From: Paraglaciecola sp. L1A13
GTDB taxonomy: Bacteria; Pseudomonadota; Gammaproteobacteria; Enterobacterales; Alteromonadaceae
NCBI RefSeq assembly: GCF_009796745.1
Contig: NZ_CP047024.1
Coordinates: 2,356,001 to 2,420,000 of the forward strand
DNA: 64,000 nt
Reading direction: 5' to 3'
The notes beneath the pieces were generated by a model. The model had not been told where the DNA came from and searched no databases. It worked only from the letters and a program-made list of their open reading frames with translations. The first letter of the stretch is position 1. Each line of letters begins with the position of its first letter. The translations under genes were made by a program, and so were the position numbers. Below are positions 27,457 through 35,823 of the stretch, piece by piece.

Positions 27457-27915
27457 ATGGATATCTACATGGACACTCAGCAGTTCTTAAATAGTTTTTT
27501 AAAGCAAATAAAACGCAACATAGTGGCGCTTATTAGTTTAACTGTGGCCGTGACAAGTTTGAGTTATTCAACTTGGCGAAATGAAGCAACGGAACATAAT
27601 CGTAATCTACGTCAGGCGGGATTTGAAATACTGATTAAATTAAACGAATTGCAACTGGTGATATTTCATAATCGTTACGATCATGCCTTACTTGATAGAG
27701 GTAATCCACGTATTGGTTGGGCGCATGTATTAACGATAAAAGACCTAACGCAACTGCTTAAGGAACCATTTCCAACTAAAAGTGCGGCTTTGCTGAAAGT
27801 ATGGAATGAGAATTGGGAGACTATGTCACAGCAGCAACATAGTGTTGATACAATCTTACTGCAAATTGAAGATGTTCGCGCTGAGACACTATCCATGATC
27901 AGCGCACTGAAATAA
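27457..27915 (+). CDS. small membrane-anchored protein of unknown function
   Basis: A 152-residue protein with no recognised family. A single hydrophobic helix at about residues 22-40 (N-I-V-A-L-I-S-L-T-V-A-V-T-S-L) follows a Lys/Arg-containing N-terminus, so the remainder (about 110 residues) is probably periplasmic. It is helical and rich in Leu and Gln, with a R-Q-A-G-F-E-I-L-I-K-L-N-E-L segment near residue 55. The start could be 27457 or the Met at residue 5 (27469), as neither has a strong ribosome-binding site. The gene is convergent with the cytochrome gene. Confidence 0.65.
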   Translation: MDIYMDTQQFLNSFLKQIKRNIVALISLTVAVTSLSYSTWRNEATEHNRNLRQAGFEILIKLNELQLVIFHNRYDHALLDRGNPRIGWAHVLTIKDLTQLLKEPFPTKSAALLKVWNENWETMSQQQHSVDTILLQIEDVRAETLSMISALK

Positions 27916-27938
27916 CTTTATATTTTAATGATGACGAC

Positions 27939-28625
27939 TCAGTAGTAATAATCCATTTCTACTACGGGCGGGGCGATAACGACTAACCAATAAATAAAAG
28001 CTACTGTCGCCAAAGCAATAACGAAAGCTAAAGGTAACTTAGAGGATATAATGCCACTCTTGGCTTGTATGTTCTTGTGACCATGGACCATTGCGCCAAT
28101 GAGCGGTTTTTTGAGTAGGAACTGATAACTCGCTATTGCTGTTAAGTGTAAGCCAATAATGACTAACAACACATCGAACATTTTGTGATGTAACCACTGC
28201 ATTGTGCCTTGTAAATCAGTTGAAATGGACGCGTAGTAAGGGCCATTAAATAACACGTCATCGGTGACAAATAATCCGCTAATTGCCTGTGTGCCCACCA
28301 CAATTAAAATGGCTGGGACTATTAAGGCCCCCAGAGGATTATGGCCGGTATAGGTAGATGGGTGACGGCTGATTAAGGACTGAGAATAATGCCATATAGC
28401 AGTTGGTCCCCGCAGAAAATCACTAAATAACGCATGTTTAGGACCACAGAACCCCCATACAATTCTAAAGATAACTAACCCCAACAAACTGTAACCAAAG
28501 ACTGCGTGGTAATCCATATACCCATCTAACACTTCTACAGTTAGCCATTGTGCGAAAATAAGACTGACTAACGCCCAATGGAAAATACGTAAAGGAAGAT
28601 CCCATACCAAGGTTCTTTTTTGCAT
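27939..28625 (-). CDS. cytochrome b561-type membrane protein
   Basis: A 228-residue inner-membrane protein of the di-heme cytochrome b561/Ni-Fe hydrogenase b-subunit family. It starts V-W-D-L-P-L-R-I-F-H-W-A-L, the usual family opening, with His15. Further candidate heme ligands are in D-Y-H-A-V-F-G-Y and in the helix V-I-I-G-L-H-L-T-A-I near residue 160. Five hydrophobic segments can be counted. Such proteins move electrons between the quinone pool and a partner cytochrome or oxidoreductase; no such partner is adjacent here. The start is the ATG preceding Q-K-R-T-L-V-W-D. Confidence 0.85.
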   Translation of the reverse strand: MQKRTLVWDLPLRIFHWALVSLIFAQWLTVEVLDGYMDYHAVFGYSLLGLVIFRIVWGFCGPKHALFSDFLRGPTAIWHYSQSLISRHPSTYTGHNPLGALIVPAILIVVGTQAISGLFVTDDVLFNGPYYASISTDLQGTMQWLHHKMFDVLLVIIGLHLTAIASYQFLLKKPLIGAMVHGHKNIQAKSGIISSKLPLAFVIALATVAFIYWLVVIAPPVVEMDYYY

Positions 28626-29035
28626 GGCTTTACCCAGTAAATATAAGTGAAAATCATGATGAATATTGTTACTGGCGATGACGCGGAACTCAAGCGAAAT
28701 TGTTCTTTTTGTTGGTGTTAATTATCCGGTTTATGCCCTTTAACTAAACATAAAATAGGGTCTAAGGCAGACCACATTGAAATGCAATTGGTTAATTGCA
28801 CCATTAAAATTATATTTTATCAGTTAAAAACACTATTTATTTTATTTTCACATTAGTAATTTGCTGCTAGGTTAGCAAATAAAGTGTCTTATTCCCTATT
28901 ATCAAGCTTAAAGTGTGCGCCAAATTATTATAACTTTTCTATTGTTAAAGTGGCGTTAGGCAGTAGGGCTCAGCATTTGAGATATGACTTAATGTAAGAG
29001 CGCGTAAATCAATAAATAAACGACAGAGAATATCC
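28626..29035. promoter_or_regulatory. 410-base divergent region upstream of putA with two inverted repeats
   Basis: Very AT-rich, no gene seen. Two perfect 7-base inverted repeats stand 76 bases apart: TGCAATT-GGTT-AATTGCA (28783-28800), and ATTTGCT (28859-28865) paired with AGCAAAT (28874-28880) over an eight-base spacer. Both are plausible operators for the Lrp/AsnC regulator encoded downstream of putA, which would replace the missing DNA-binding domain of PutA. Confidence 0.45.
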
Positions 29036-32000
29036 ATGTTGCAGCTTAAATTACAATCTATACGCCAAGCTATTCGCTCAAATACATACTTAGATGAAGC
29101 TCAAAGTGTGGAGTATATGCTCAACATAAACCCGTTGAGTGAAGATGCACAAAGTAGAGTGCATGCAACCGCTCTATTATTCGTTCAACAGTGCCGTGCT
29201 AACCCTGATAAACAGGGGGTATTTGGTGCATTTTTACAGGAATACAGTCTGTCGAGCCAAGAAGGTGTGGTGTTAATGTGCCTGGCAGAAGCATTGCTCA
29301 GAGTCCCTGATAGGGACACTGTCGATTGCTTAATCGCAGAAAAAATTCACATGGGACGATGGGAAAACCACATTGGGAATTCTGCTGAAATTCTAGTTAA
29401 TGCGGCAAGTGTGGGTTTGTCCCTTGCAAATAAGATATTGTTGAACGAACAGCGTATTGAGACTGAGTCGAAAAATTGGTTTACTAAACTGATCCAGCGT
29501 TTAGGCGAACCTGTTGTGCGCGGAGCTACGCTCCAAGCAATGAAGTTTATGGGGCAACAATATGTTTTAGGCCGAGATATAAAAGAAGCGAGCAAGCGCG
29601 GTAAAAAACGAGATATTGTCGGTACTCGTTTTTCTTTTGATATGCTGGGCGAGGGGGCCAGAACGTATGAAACAGGCGCAAAATATTACGCGTCTTACTT
29701 GTCAGCCATTCGCTCTATTGGCAAAGGTAATAACGAAAAAAATGTTAATGTTGCCGACGGCATCTCAGTCAAATTAAGCGCATTACACCCGCGTTATGAG
29801 TACAGTCGTCATCAACTCGTTATGGATGAGCTTTTGCCGGATGTTTTAGCGCTGGCAGTTGAAGCGAAAAAATTCAATATTGGTTTTACCATAGATGCAG
29901 AAGAAGCCGCACGTTTAGATATTGAGTTGGATGTTTTCGCGTATCTAGCGTTCGCACCCGAACTTGCCGGTTGGAATGGATTAGGTTTCGTGCTTCAAGC
30001 GTACCAAAAACGCGCATTATCAGTGGTTGATTGGTTAGTTGAGCTGGCAAAAACGAGTGATCGAACGTTGATGGTCCGACTGGTTAAAGGTGCCTATTGG
30101 GATGCAGAAATTAAACATGCGCAAGAAATGGGATTTGGGGAGTTTACGGTATTTACGCGTAAAGCTCACACTGACTTAAGTTACCAAGTGTGCGCTGGCA
30201 AATTACTCGATAACCGAGATGTGATTTATCCGCAGTTTGCCACTCACAATGCTTATACCGTTGCTCTTATAATGGAAATGGCAGGCAATGACACGAACAG
30301 CTTCGAATTTCAACGTTTGCACGGTATGGGTGACTTACTTTACGCTCAGGTGAGCGAGGTTATCGGTAAGGCCTTGCCATTACGCGTTTACGCACCTGTG
30401 GGTGTACATCGGGATTTACTGCCTTACTTAGTCCGTCGTTTGCTTGAAAACGGTGCTAACGGATCATTTGTAAATCAATTCTTAGATGGCAAAATTCCCT
30501 CGGCTAACATAGTACAAAGTGTTGAGTCGACGATTGAAAAAGCAAAAGGTAAACGCAATACGCAGATCCCATTAGCACAAGATATTTTCAATGCTTTTGG
30601 TGAAAAACGTAACAATTCTCGCGGGATTGACGTAGATGATCCATTAGCGCTTGACGCTCTTTTACAAAAAGTAAAAAGTTTTGCTCAGACTACGTGGCAA
30701 GCTGGACCGATTATAAACGGTGTAATGCTGAACGATAATGCCTATCCACTTTACTCCCCAGCAGATACAACATACTTGGTTGGTCATTGCAGTGATGCCC
30801 AGCCACGAGATGTCGAAATAGCGATGTCATCTGCATTTGCTGCACAACCTGATTGGCAAGCATTGCTGGTCGACCAGCGTGCTACCATAGTGGAAGGCGT
30901 TGCGGATTTGCTTGAAGCCCAAATGGAAGAACTCACAACACTTATCAGCTTTGAAGCAGGACGAACATTAAATGACGGTATATCCGAAGTACGTGAAGCC
31001 GTTGATTTTTGTCGCTACTATGCCTTGCAAATCCGCTATCTAGTTTCAGATAGCCCGCTTCAACCCAAATTGACACAGGGCCAAGGAGTGTTTGTCTGTA
31101 TCAGCCCGTGGAACTTTCCGTTAGCTATTTTTGTTGGTCAAATTGCGGCTGCATTGGTGGCAGGAAACGCTGTACTAGCTAAGCCCGCCGAACAGTCACC
31201 GTTAATTGCCACCGAAGCAATTAAATTAATGCACCAAGCTGGTGTACCGCCTAGCGTATTGCAGTTATTAACTGGCTCTGGTGCGGAACTTGGTCCCCTC
31301 CTTATGGCTGATAAGCGAGTGGCAGGTGTCGCTTTTACAGGGTCAACAAACACAGCGCAAAATATACAAAGTGAATTGATAAAACGTGGTTCTGTGTTGC
31401 CACCGTTTATAGCGGAAACTGGCGGACAAAACGTTATGTTAGTGGATTCAACGGCTTTACCAGAACAGGTCGTGGATGATGTGATTCAGTCCGCGTTTTT
31501 AAGTGCAGGTCAACGCTGTTCGGCGCTACGTGTTTTGTATGTACAACATGATATCGCTGATGGTTTACTAGATATGCTAAAAGGCGCGCTGGATACCCTA
31601 AAATTGGGGTGTCCGTGGGAGGTAAGTACCGATATTGGCCCCGTAATAGATAAAAAATCCTTAGCAAATTTGCAAGACTATTGTGTAAAGATGACGAAAG
31701 AAGCTAAGTTTGTGGCTCGAGCAAAAGTACCTGAAAGTGGTCTTGAGGGGTATTATATGCAACCCCATATTTTTGAAATCGAGCACATTAATCAGTTGGA
31801 ACGTGAGGTGTTTGGGCCGGTTTTACACGTTATTCGTTATGATACGAAAGACTTAGAGCAAGTATTGCAAGATATAAATGACACTGGATACGGTTTGACG
31901 CTCGGCGTTCATAGCCGTCTAAAGTCATTCGCCGATAAGGTTTACGCCAATACACACGTAGGTAATACCTATATCAACCGCAACATGGTTGGCGCTGTAG

Positions 32001-32809
32001 TTGGCGTGAACCCTTTTGGCGGTCAAGGTTTATCCGGCACTGGTTTCAAAGCCGGTGGGCCACACTATTTATTACGCTTTACTAAATTATGGCCAACTGA
32101 ATCGGTAATCGGCGTAGCAAATGACATCAGCAATGTGAATAAAACCAGCCAGATGAGTTTAAGGGTAGCGAAAGCAGGGCAGGGTAATTGGCAGAAAAAA
32201 GGGATTACTAAGCGCATTAAATTATTGGAAAGTGCCTTTGCAGCTGGACAAAACTTAGTTGAATTTAATCATTTGTCGGTCGACATTCAAAATCAAGCGT
32301 CTCGAATGTTTGCTCAAGCGCAACACAACTTTGCTACTTCAATTCAATTACCGGGCCCGACGGGCGAAACGAATGAACTGTCGCTAAATGGTCGCGGAAT
32401 ATTTCTAGCCGTATTAAAAGAGGGTGATGAAATACAGAATTTACTACAAGCAATGGGGGCTTTATTGTCCGGCAATACTTTGTTATTACTTAATATCTCA
32501 ACCCAAAAAGCCAGTGACTCAGCGGTATACAACGCATTGCAAAGTTTTGTGCCGGTCGATTGCTTGCAATGTATTGATGACGCCGACGAACTACATGCCA
32601 TCTTAACTAACGATGCACTTGCTGGCGTTACGGGCAGTAACGCCGATGGGCTCATTAGTGCATTAGGCTCACGTAGCGGTGCTATTATTCCCTTTGTAGG
32701 CAATGTTTCAACTGAATATACCTTATTGCGTTACGCCAGTGAAAAAACCAAAACTGATAATATTGTTGCCACCGGTGGGAATGCGATGTTACTAAACTTA
32801 AAAGAATAG
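29036..32809 (+). CDS. putA: bifunctional proline dehydrogenase / L-glutamate gamma-semialdehyde dehydrogenase, type without DNA-binding domain
   Basis: A 1257-residue enzyme that oxidises proline to glutamate, passing electrons to the quinone pool through FAD. The proline dehydrogenase barrel spans about residues 180-490 with D-A-E-E-A-A-R-L-D and R-L-V-K-G-A-Y-W-D-A-E. The aldehyde dehydrogenase domain (about 560-1010) has E794 in A-E-T-G-G-Q-N and the catalytic Cys828 in G-Q-R-C-S. A C-terminal domain of about 200 residues follows. The N-terminal ribbon-helix-helix domain that makes E. coli PutA (1320 residues) a repressor is absent, so this is a B-type PutA. Regulation is probably by the Lrp/AsnC gene 175 bases downstream. 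Confidence 0.95.
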   Translation: MLQLKLQSIRQAIRSNTYLDEAQSVEYMLNINPLSEDAQSRVHATALLFVQQCRANPDKQGVFGAFLQEYSLSSQEGVVLMCLAEALLRVPDRDTVDCLIAEKIHMGRWENHIGNSAEILVNAASVGLSLANKILLNEQRIETESKNWFTKLIQRLGEPVVRGATLQAMKFMGQQYVLGRDIKEASKRGKKRDIVGTRFSFDMLGEGARTYETGAKYYASYLSAIRSIGKGNNEKNVNVADGISVKLSALHPRYEYSRHQLVMDELLPDVLALAVEAKKFNIGFTIDAEEAARLDIELDVFAYLAFAPELAGWNGLGFVLQAYQKRALSVVDWLVELAKTSDRTLMVRLVKGAYWDAEIKHAQEMGFGEFTVFTRKAHTDLSYQVCAGKLLDNRDVIYPQFATHNAYTVALIMEMAGNDTNSFEFQRLHGMGDLLYAQVSEVIGKALPLRVYAPVGVHRDLLPYLVRRLLENGANGSFVNQFLDGKIPSANIVQSVESTIEKAKGKRNTQIPLAQDIFNAFGEKRNNSRGIDVDDPLALDALLQKVKSFAQTTWQAGPIINGVMLNDNAYPLYSPADTTYLVGHCSDAQPRDVEIAMSSAFAAQPDWQALLVDQRATIVEGVADLLEAQMEELTTLISFEAGRTLNDGISEVREAVDFCRYYALQIRYLVSDSPLQPKLTQGQGVFVCISPWNFPLAIFVGQIAAALVAGNAVLAKPAEQSPLIATEAIKLMHQAGVPPSVLQLLTGSGAELGPLLMADKRVAGVAFTGSTNTAQNIQSELIKRGSVLPPFIAETGGQNVMLVDSTALPEQVVDDVIQSAFLSAGQRCSALRVLYVQHDIADGLLDMLKGALDTLKLGCPWEVSTDIGPVIDKKSLANLQDYCVKMTKEAKFVARAKVPESGLEGYYMQPHIFEIEHINQLEREVFGPVLHVIRYDTKDLEQVLQDINDTGYGLTLGVHSRLKSFADKVYANTHVGNTYINRNMVGAVVGVNPFGGQGLSGTGFKAGGPHYLLRFTKLWPTESVIGVANDISNVNKTSQMSLRVAKAGQGNWQKKGITKRIKLLESAFAAGQNLVEFNHLSVDIQNQASRMFAQAQHNFATSIQLPGPTGETNELSLNGRGIFLAVLKEGDEIQNLLQAMGALLSGNTLLLLNISTQKASDSAVYNALQSFVPVDCLQCIDDADELHAILTNDALAGVTGSNADGLISALGSRSGAIIPFVGNVSTEYTLLRYASEKTKTDNIVATGGNAMLLNLKE

Positions 32810-32839
32810 CTTGTAGCCTCCATTTTGATATTAGCCTAG

Positions 32840-32884
32840 TTAAGCAGCACTTATCACTGGTTAAATAGTGATATTGCTGCTTAA
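32840..32884 (+). terminator. large hairpin after putA, probable terminator
   Basis: Outer 10-base stem TTAAGCAGCA (32840-32849) and TGCTGCTTAA (32875-32884) and inner 7-base stem TATCACT/AGTGATA (32852-32858, 32867-32873) separated by a small internal loop. The following T-run is weak (ATTAATCCTTTT). It separates putA from the downstream regulator gene. Confidence 0.6.
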
Positions 32885-32984
32885 ATTAATCCTTTTGGAT
32901 AATTTACCTGACACTAATTCTGTCTATGATTAGCATGAGCAAAACAAAAAACGATAAAATCGTGTTACTACAAGGCAACAAAAA

Positions 32985-33458
32985 ATGAAAAAAGGGCAAG
33001 ACACGCTAGACCGAACCGACTTAAAAATACTCGACATTCTTCAGCGAGAGTGTCGGATATCGAATGTCGAGTTAGCCAATCAAATTCATTTAAGTCCAAC
33101 GCCCTGCTTGGAGCGGGTGCGTCGCTTAGAGAAAAATGGCTATATTGAGAAATACGTTGCACATTTAAATCCGAAAAAATTAAAAGCTAATTTGACTGCT
33201 TACGTACAGCTTTCGTTGGTTAGCACTAGCACTGAAGCGGTAAAAGAGTTCAATCAACAAATCAGCGAAATAGACGAAATCGTTGAATGTGCAATGGTTG
33301 CAGGCCAGTTCGATTATTTGATTAAAATACGGACTGAAAATATGGAAGAATATTGCAAGTTTTTAGGTTCGACATTGGCTTCAATTAAAGGTGTTACACA
33401 GACTCACACTTATGTCGTAATGGAAGAAGTTAAATCTACTCATTTAATTCAATTATAA
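32985..33458 (+). CDS. Lrp/AsnC-family transcriptional regulator, probable regulator of putA
   Basis: A 157-residue protein with the standard architecture: an N-terminal helix-turn-helix (D-R-T-D-L-K-I-L-D-I-L, then L-S-P-T-P-C-L-E-R-V-R-R-L-E) and a C-terminal RAM ligand-binding domain with V-A-G-Q-F-D-Y-L-I-K and Y-V-V-M-E-E-V-K. It is quite close to Lrp itself in motif detail. Its place directly after a PutA that lacks its own DNA-binding domain suggests a proline-responsive activator as PutR in other proteobacteria; a global Lrp role is the alternative. Confidence 0.88.
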   Translation: MKKGQDTLDRTDLKILDILQRECRISNVELANQIHLSPTPCLERVRRLEKNGYIEKYVAHLNPKKLKANLTAYVQLSLVSTSTEAVKEFNQQISEIDEIVECAMVAGQFDYLIKIRTENMEEYCKFLGSTLASIKGVTQTHTYVVMEEVKSTHLIQL

Positions 33459-33546
33459 ATAATGCTGTATTGAGTTGTTTGTATGGCTGAAAGAGTGTGG
33501 TAAATGAGGCACAATAGCGCTACAGATCATTTGACGTACAAACCGC

Positions 33547-34350
33547 ATGAATAAAATCGCAATTTTTGGGGCCAATGGCCGAATGGGACGCGTGTTAATC
33601 GATGCGTTAGATCAAGCGCAAAACGCAACGTTGTGCGCAGCTTATGTCAGAGCAAGTTCATCGATGATGGGCGTTGACGTAGGTGAATTAGCCGGTATTG
33701 GACAAAGAGGGATGGCCGTGATTGACGCGAACAAAGCTGACCTTTCTTGTGTCGATGTTATTATTGACTTCACTCTTCCTGATGCACTTGAAGTAAATTT
33801 AGCTTTATGTATTGAGCATAAAAAGCCAGTGGTTATTGGTACTACAGGGTTAAATAAATCGCAAAAAGAAGTACTTCACCGAGCTAGTCAGCATATTCCT
33901 ATCGTGTTCGCCGCTAACTATAGTGTCGGTGTTAACCTGCTATTAAATTTAGCTCGGCAAACCGCTCGCGTGATGGGTGATACCGCAGATATTGAAATTA
34001 TTGAAGGTCATCACCGTTTCAAAAAAGATGCCCCGTCAGGCACGGCTGTTGCAATTGGTGAAGCGATTGCCGATGAGTTAGGTCGAGATCTTGCTAGCTG
34101 TGCAGTGTATGGCCGAGAAGGAGACACTGGTGAGCGGGATCAAAAAACCATTGGTTTTGCCACGATTAGAGCAGGCGATATCGTGGGTGAACATACGGCA
34201 CTATTTGCCGACATTGGTGAAAGAATAGAATTGACGCACAAAGCGTCTAGTCGTTTAACGTTCGCCAATGGGGCAGTAAAAGCGGCAATATGGCTTAAAA
34301 ACAAGCCTATTGGTTTATATGATATGCAGGATGTTTTAGGTTTAGCATAA
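33547..34350 (+). CDS. dapB: 4-hydroxy-tetrahydrodipicolinate reductase
   Basis: A 267-residue cytosolic enzyme of the lysine/diaminopimelate pathway that reduces hydroxy-tetrahydrodipicolinate with NAD(P)H. The Rossmann opening is [12 protein letters not shown]. Signature segments are [15 protein letters not shown] (catalytic His pair and Lys) and [11 protein letters not shown]. Length matches E. coli DapB (273). The gene precedes carAB as in many gammaproteobacteria. DapE, another enzyme of the pathway, is at 61331-62461. Confidence 0.95.
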   Translation: MNKIAIFGANGRMGRVLIDALDQAQNATLCAAYVRASSSMMGVDVGELAGIGQRGMAVIDANKADLSCVDVIIDFTLPDALEVNLALCIEHKKPVVIGTTGLNKSQKEVLHRASQHIPIVFAANYSVGVNLLLNLARQTARVMGDTADIEIIEGHHRFKKDAPSGTAVAIGEAIADELGRDLASCAVYGREGDTGERDQKTIGFATIRAGDIVGEHTALFADIGERIELTHKASSRLTFANGAVKAAIWLKNKPIGLYDMQDVLGLA

Positions 34351-34640
34351 AATAGCTGAAATAATAATTGTGTAACTAGGGGTTTTAACCCTTAGTGCAG
34401 TAAATATGCATGAAAGGGTTATTTTAGCGAATTTTCTATTTGGGAATAGACCTTAAACAGGCTTTCATGTATATTATTGCGAATTTGCCAAATTTTAGTG
34501 GGTTTTTCACAAATCCACGGAATTAATAGCTGCAAATACGGTAGAGCGGGATGTAATTTAATTAATTACAGCCCGTTTTTTACAGGTTTTTGCACATTGC
34601 CCGTGTAAACACCTTAGGTTAACTATATTCGGAGGTTGAC
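34351..34640 (+). promoter_or_regulatory. carA leader region with attenuator-like hairpin
   Basis: A 290-base leader between dapB and carA. At 34547-34575 there is a hairpin with outer stem CGGG/CCCG, one mismatch, inner stem TGTAATT/AATTACA (34552-34558, 34564-34570) and a five-base loop, then six T (34576-34581). It ends 60 bases before the carA start and looks like an intrinsic terminator. It may terminate dapB transcripts or attenuate carAB. A GC-poor inverted repeat (CTAGGGGTT/AACCCTTAG, near 34376-34395) lies just after dapB. Confidence 0.55.
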
Positions 34641-35786
34641 TTGGCTAATTCCGCCCTTTTAGTGCTAGAAGATGGGTCTGTTTTCAACGGCACGGCTATC
34701 GGAGCGACTGGTATGTCTGTTGGAGAAGTAGTGTTTAACACTTCAATGACAGGTTATCAGGAAATTCTTACTGATCCCTCATACGCAGAACAAATCGTAA
34801 CTTTAACTTATCCCCATATTGGTAACACCGGTACCAATAGCGAAGATTGTGAATCCACGAAGATATGGGCCAAAGGCCTTATAATCAGAGATTTACCCCT
34901 ACTTGCAAGTAGTTTTCGTAGTGAGCAATCCCTTAGTGAATACCTACGTTCAAATAATATTTTAGGCATTGCTGATATTGACACTAGACGTTTAACACGT
35001 ATTTTACGTGATAAAGGTGCGCAAAGCGGCTGTATTATCGCGATTGACTCAAGCTCAGAATTTTCCTTAGATCACGCGTTAGCGCTCGAGAAAGCCAAGG
35101 CATTCTCTGGTTTAAAAGGCTTGGATTTGGCAAAAGAAGTCACCACCGACAGCGCCTACAGCTGGACCGATGGCTCATGGACTTTGGGTCAAGGTTTTAA
35201 AGAAAATCAAACTGACTTACCTTTTCATGTTGTTGCCTACGATTTTGGTGCTAAACATAATATTTTACGGATGTTGGTAGACCGAGGTTGTCGTTTGACC
35301 GTCGTACCGGCGAAAACCAGTGCCCAAGACGTATTGGCCTTGGAACCCGATGGGGTATTTCTATCAAACGGCCCAGGCGACCCAGAACCATGTGTTTATG
35401 CGATTGAAGCGATAAAAACCTTACTTGATAAGAATCTACCTATTTTTGGCATTTGTCTTGGTCATCAATTGCTTGCGTTGGCCAGTGGCGCTAAGACAGT
35501 CAAAATGAAATTTGGCCATCATGGTGCTAATCATCCTGTGAAAGATATACTCGGTAATCGCGTAATGATAACCAGTCAGAATCATGGTTTTGCCGTTGAC
35601 GAGCAATCGATGCCTGATAATCTAGATATCACTCATGTATCGCTATTTGACCAATCATTACAAGGGATCCACCGAAATGATAAGCCCGCGTTTAGCTTCC
35701 AGGGACACCCTGAAGCAAGCCCAGGTCCTCATGATGCAGCCCCGTTATTTGATCATTTTATTGAGTTAATGCAAGTAACACGCTAA
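34641..35786 (+). CDS. carA: carbamoyl-phosphate synthase small subunit
   Basis: A 381-residue glutamine amidotransferase subunit that feeds ammonia to CarB for carbamoyl phosphate, the shared precursor of arginine and pyrimidines. The start is TTG with GGAGG (34631-34635) five bases upstream; a non-ATG start is also used by E. coli carA. The N-terminal half has the small-subunit domain ([14 protein letters not shown]). The C-terminal class I glutaminase domain has F-G-I-C-L-G-H-Q (nucleophile Cys) and [11 protein letters not shown] (His-Glu). The carB gene starts 37 bases downstream. Confidence 0.96.
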   Translation: MANSALLVLEDGSVFNGTAIGATGMSVGEVVFNTSMTGYQEILTDPSYAEQIVTLTYPHIGNTGTNSEDCESTKIWAKGLIIRDLPLLASSFRSEQSLSEYLRSNNILGIADIDTRRLTRILRDKGAQSGCIIAIDSSSEFSLDHALALEKAKAFSGLKGLDLAKEVTTDSAYSWTDGSWTLGQGFKENQTDLPFHVVAYDFGAKHNILRMLVDRGCRLTVVPAKTSAQDVLALEPDGVFLSNGPGDPEPCVYAIEAIKTLLDKNLPIFGICLGHQLLALASGAKTVKMKFGHHGANHPVKDILGNRVMITSQNHGFAVDEQSMPDNLDITHVSLFDQSLQGIHRNDKPAFSFQGHPEASPGPHDAAPLFDHFIELMQVTR

Positions 35787-35823
35787 TACGACCCTTAAGC
35801 CCCAAATTAGAGTAATAAGCACA

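Noticed and set aside
34406-34456. Possible 16-residue leader peptide upstream of carA
   Set aside because: No ribosome-binding site, no run of regulatory codons and no overlap with the hairpin at 34547.
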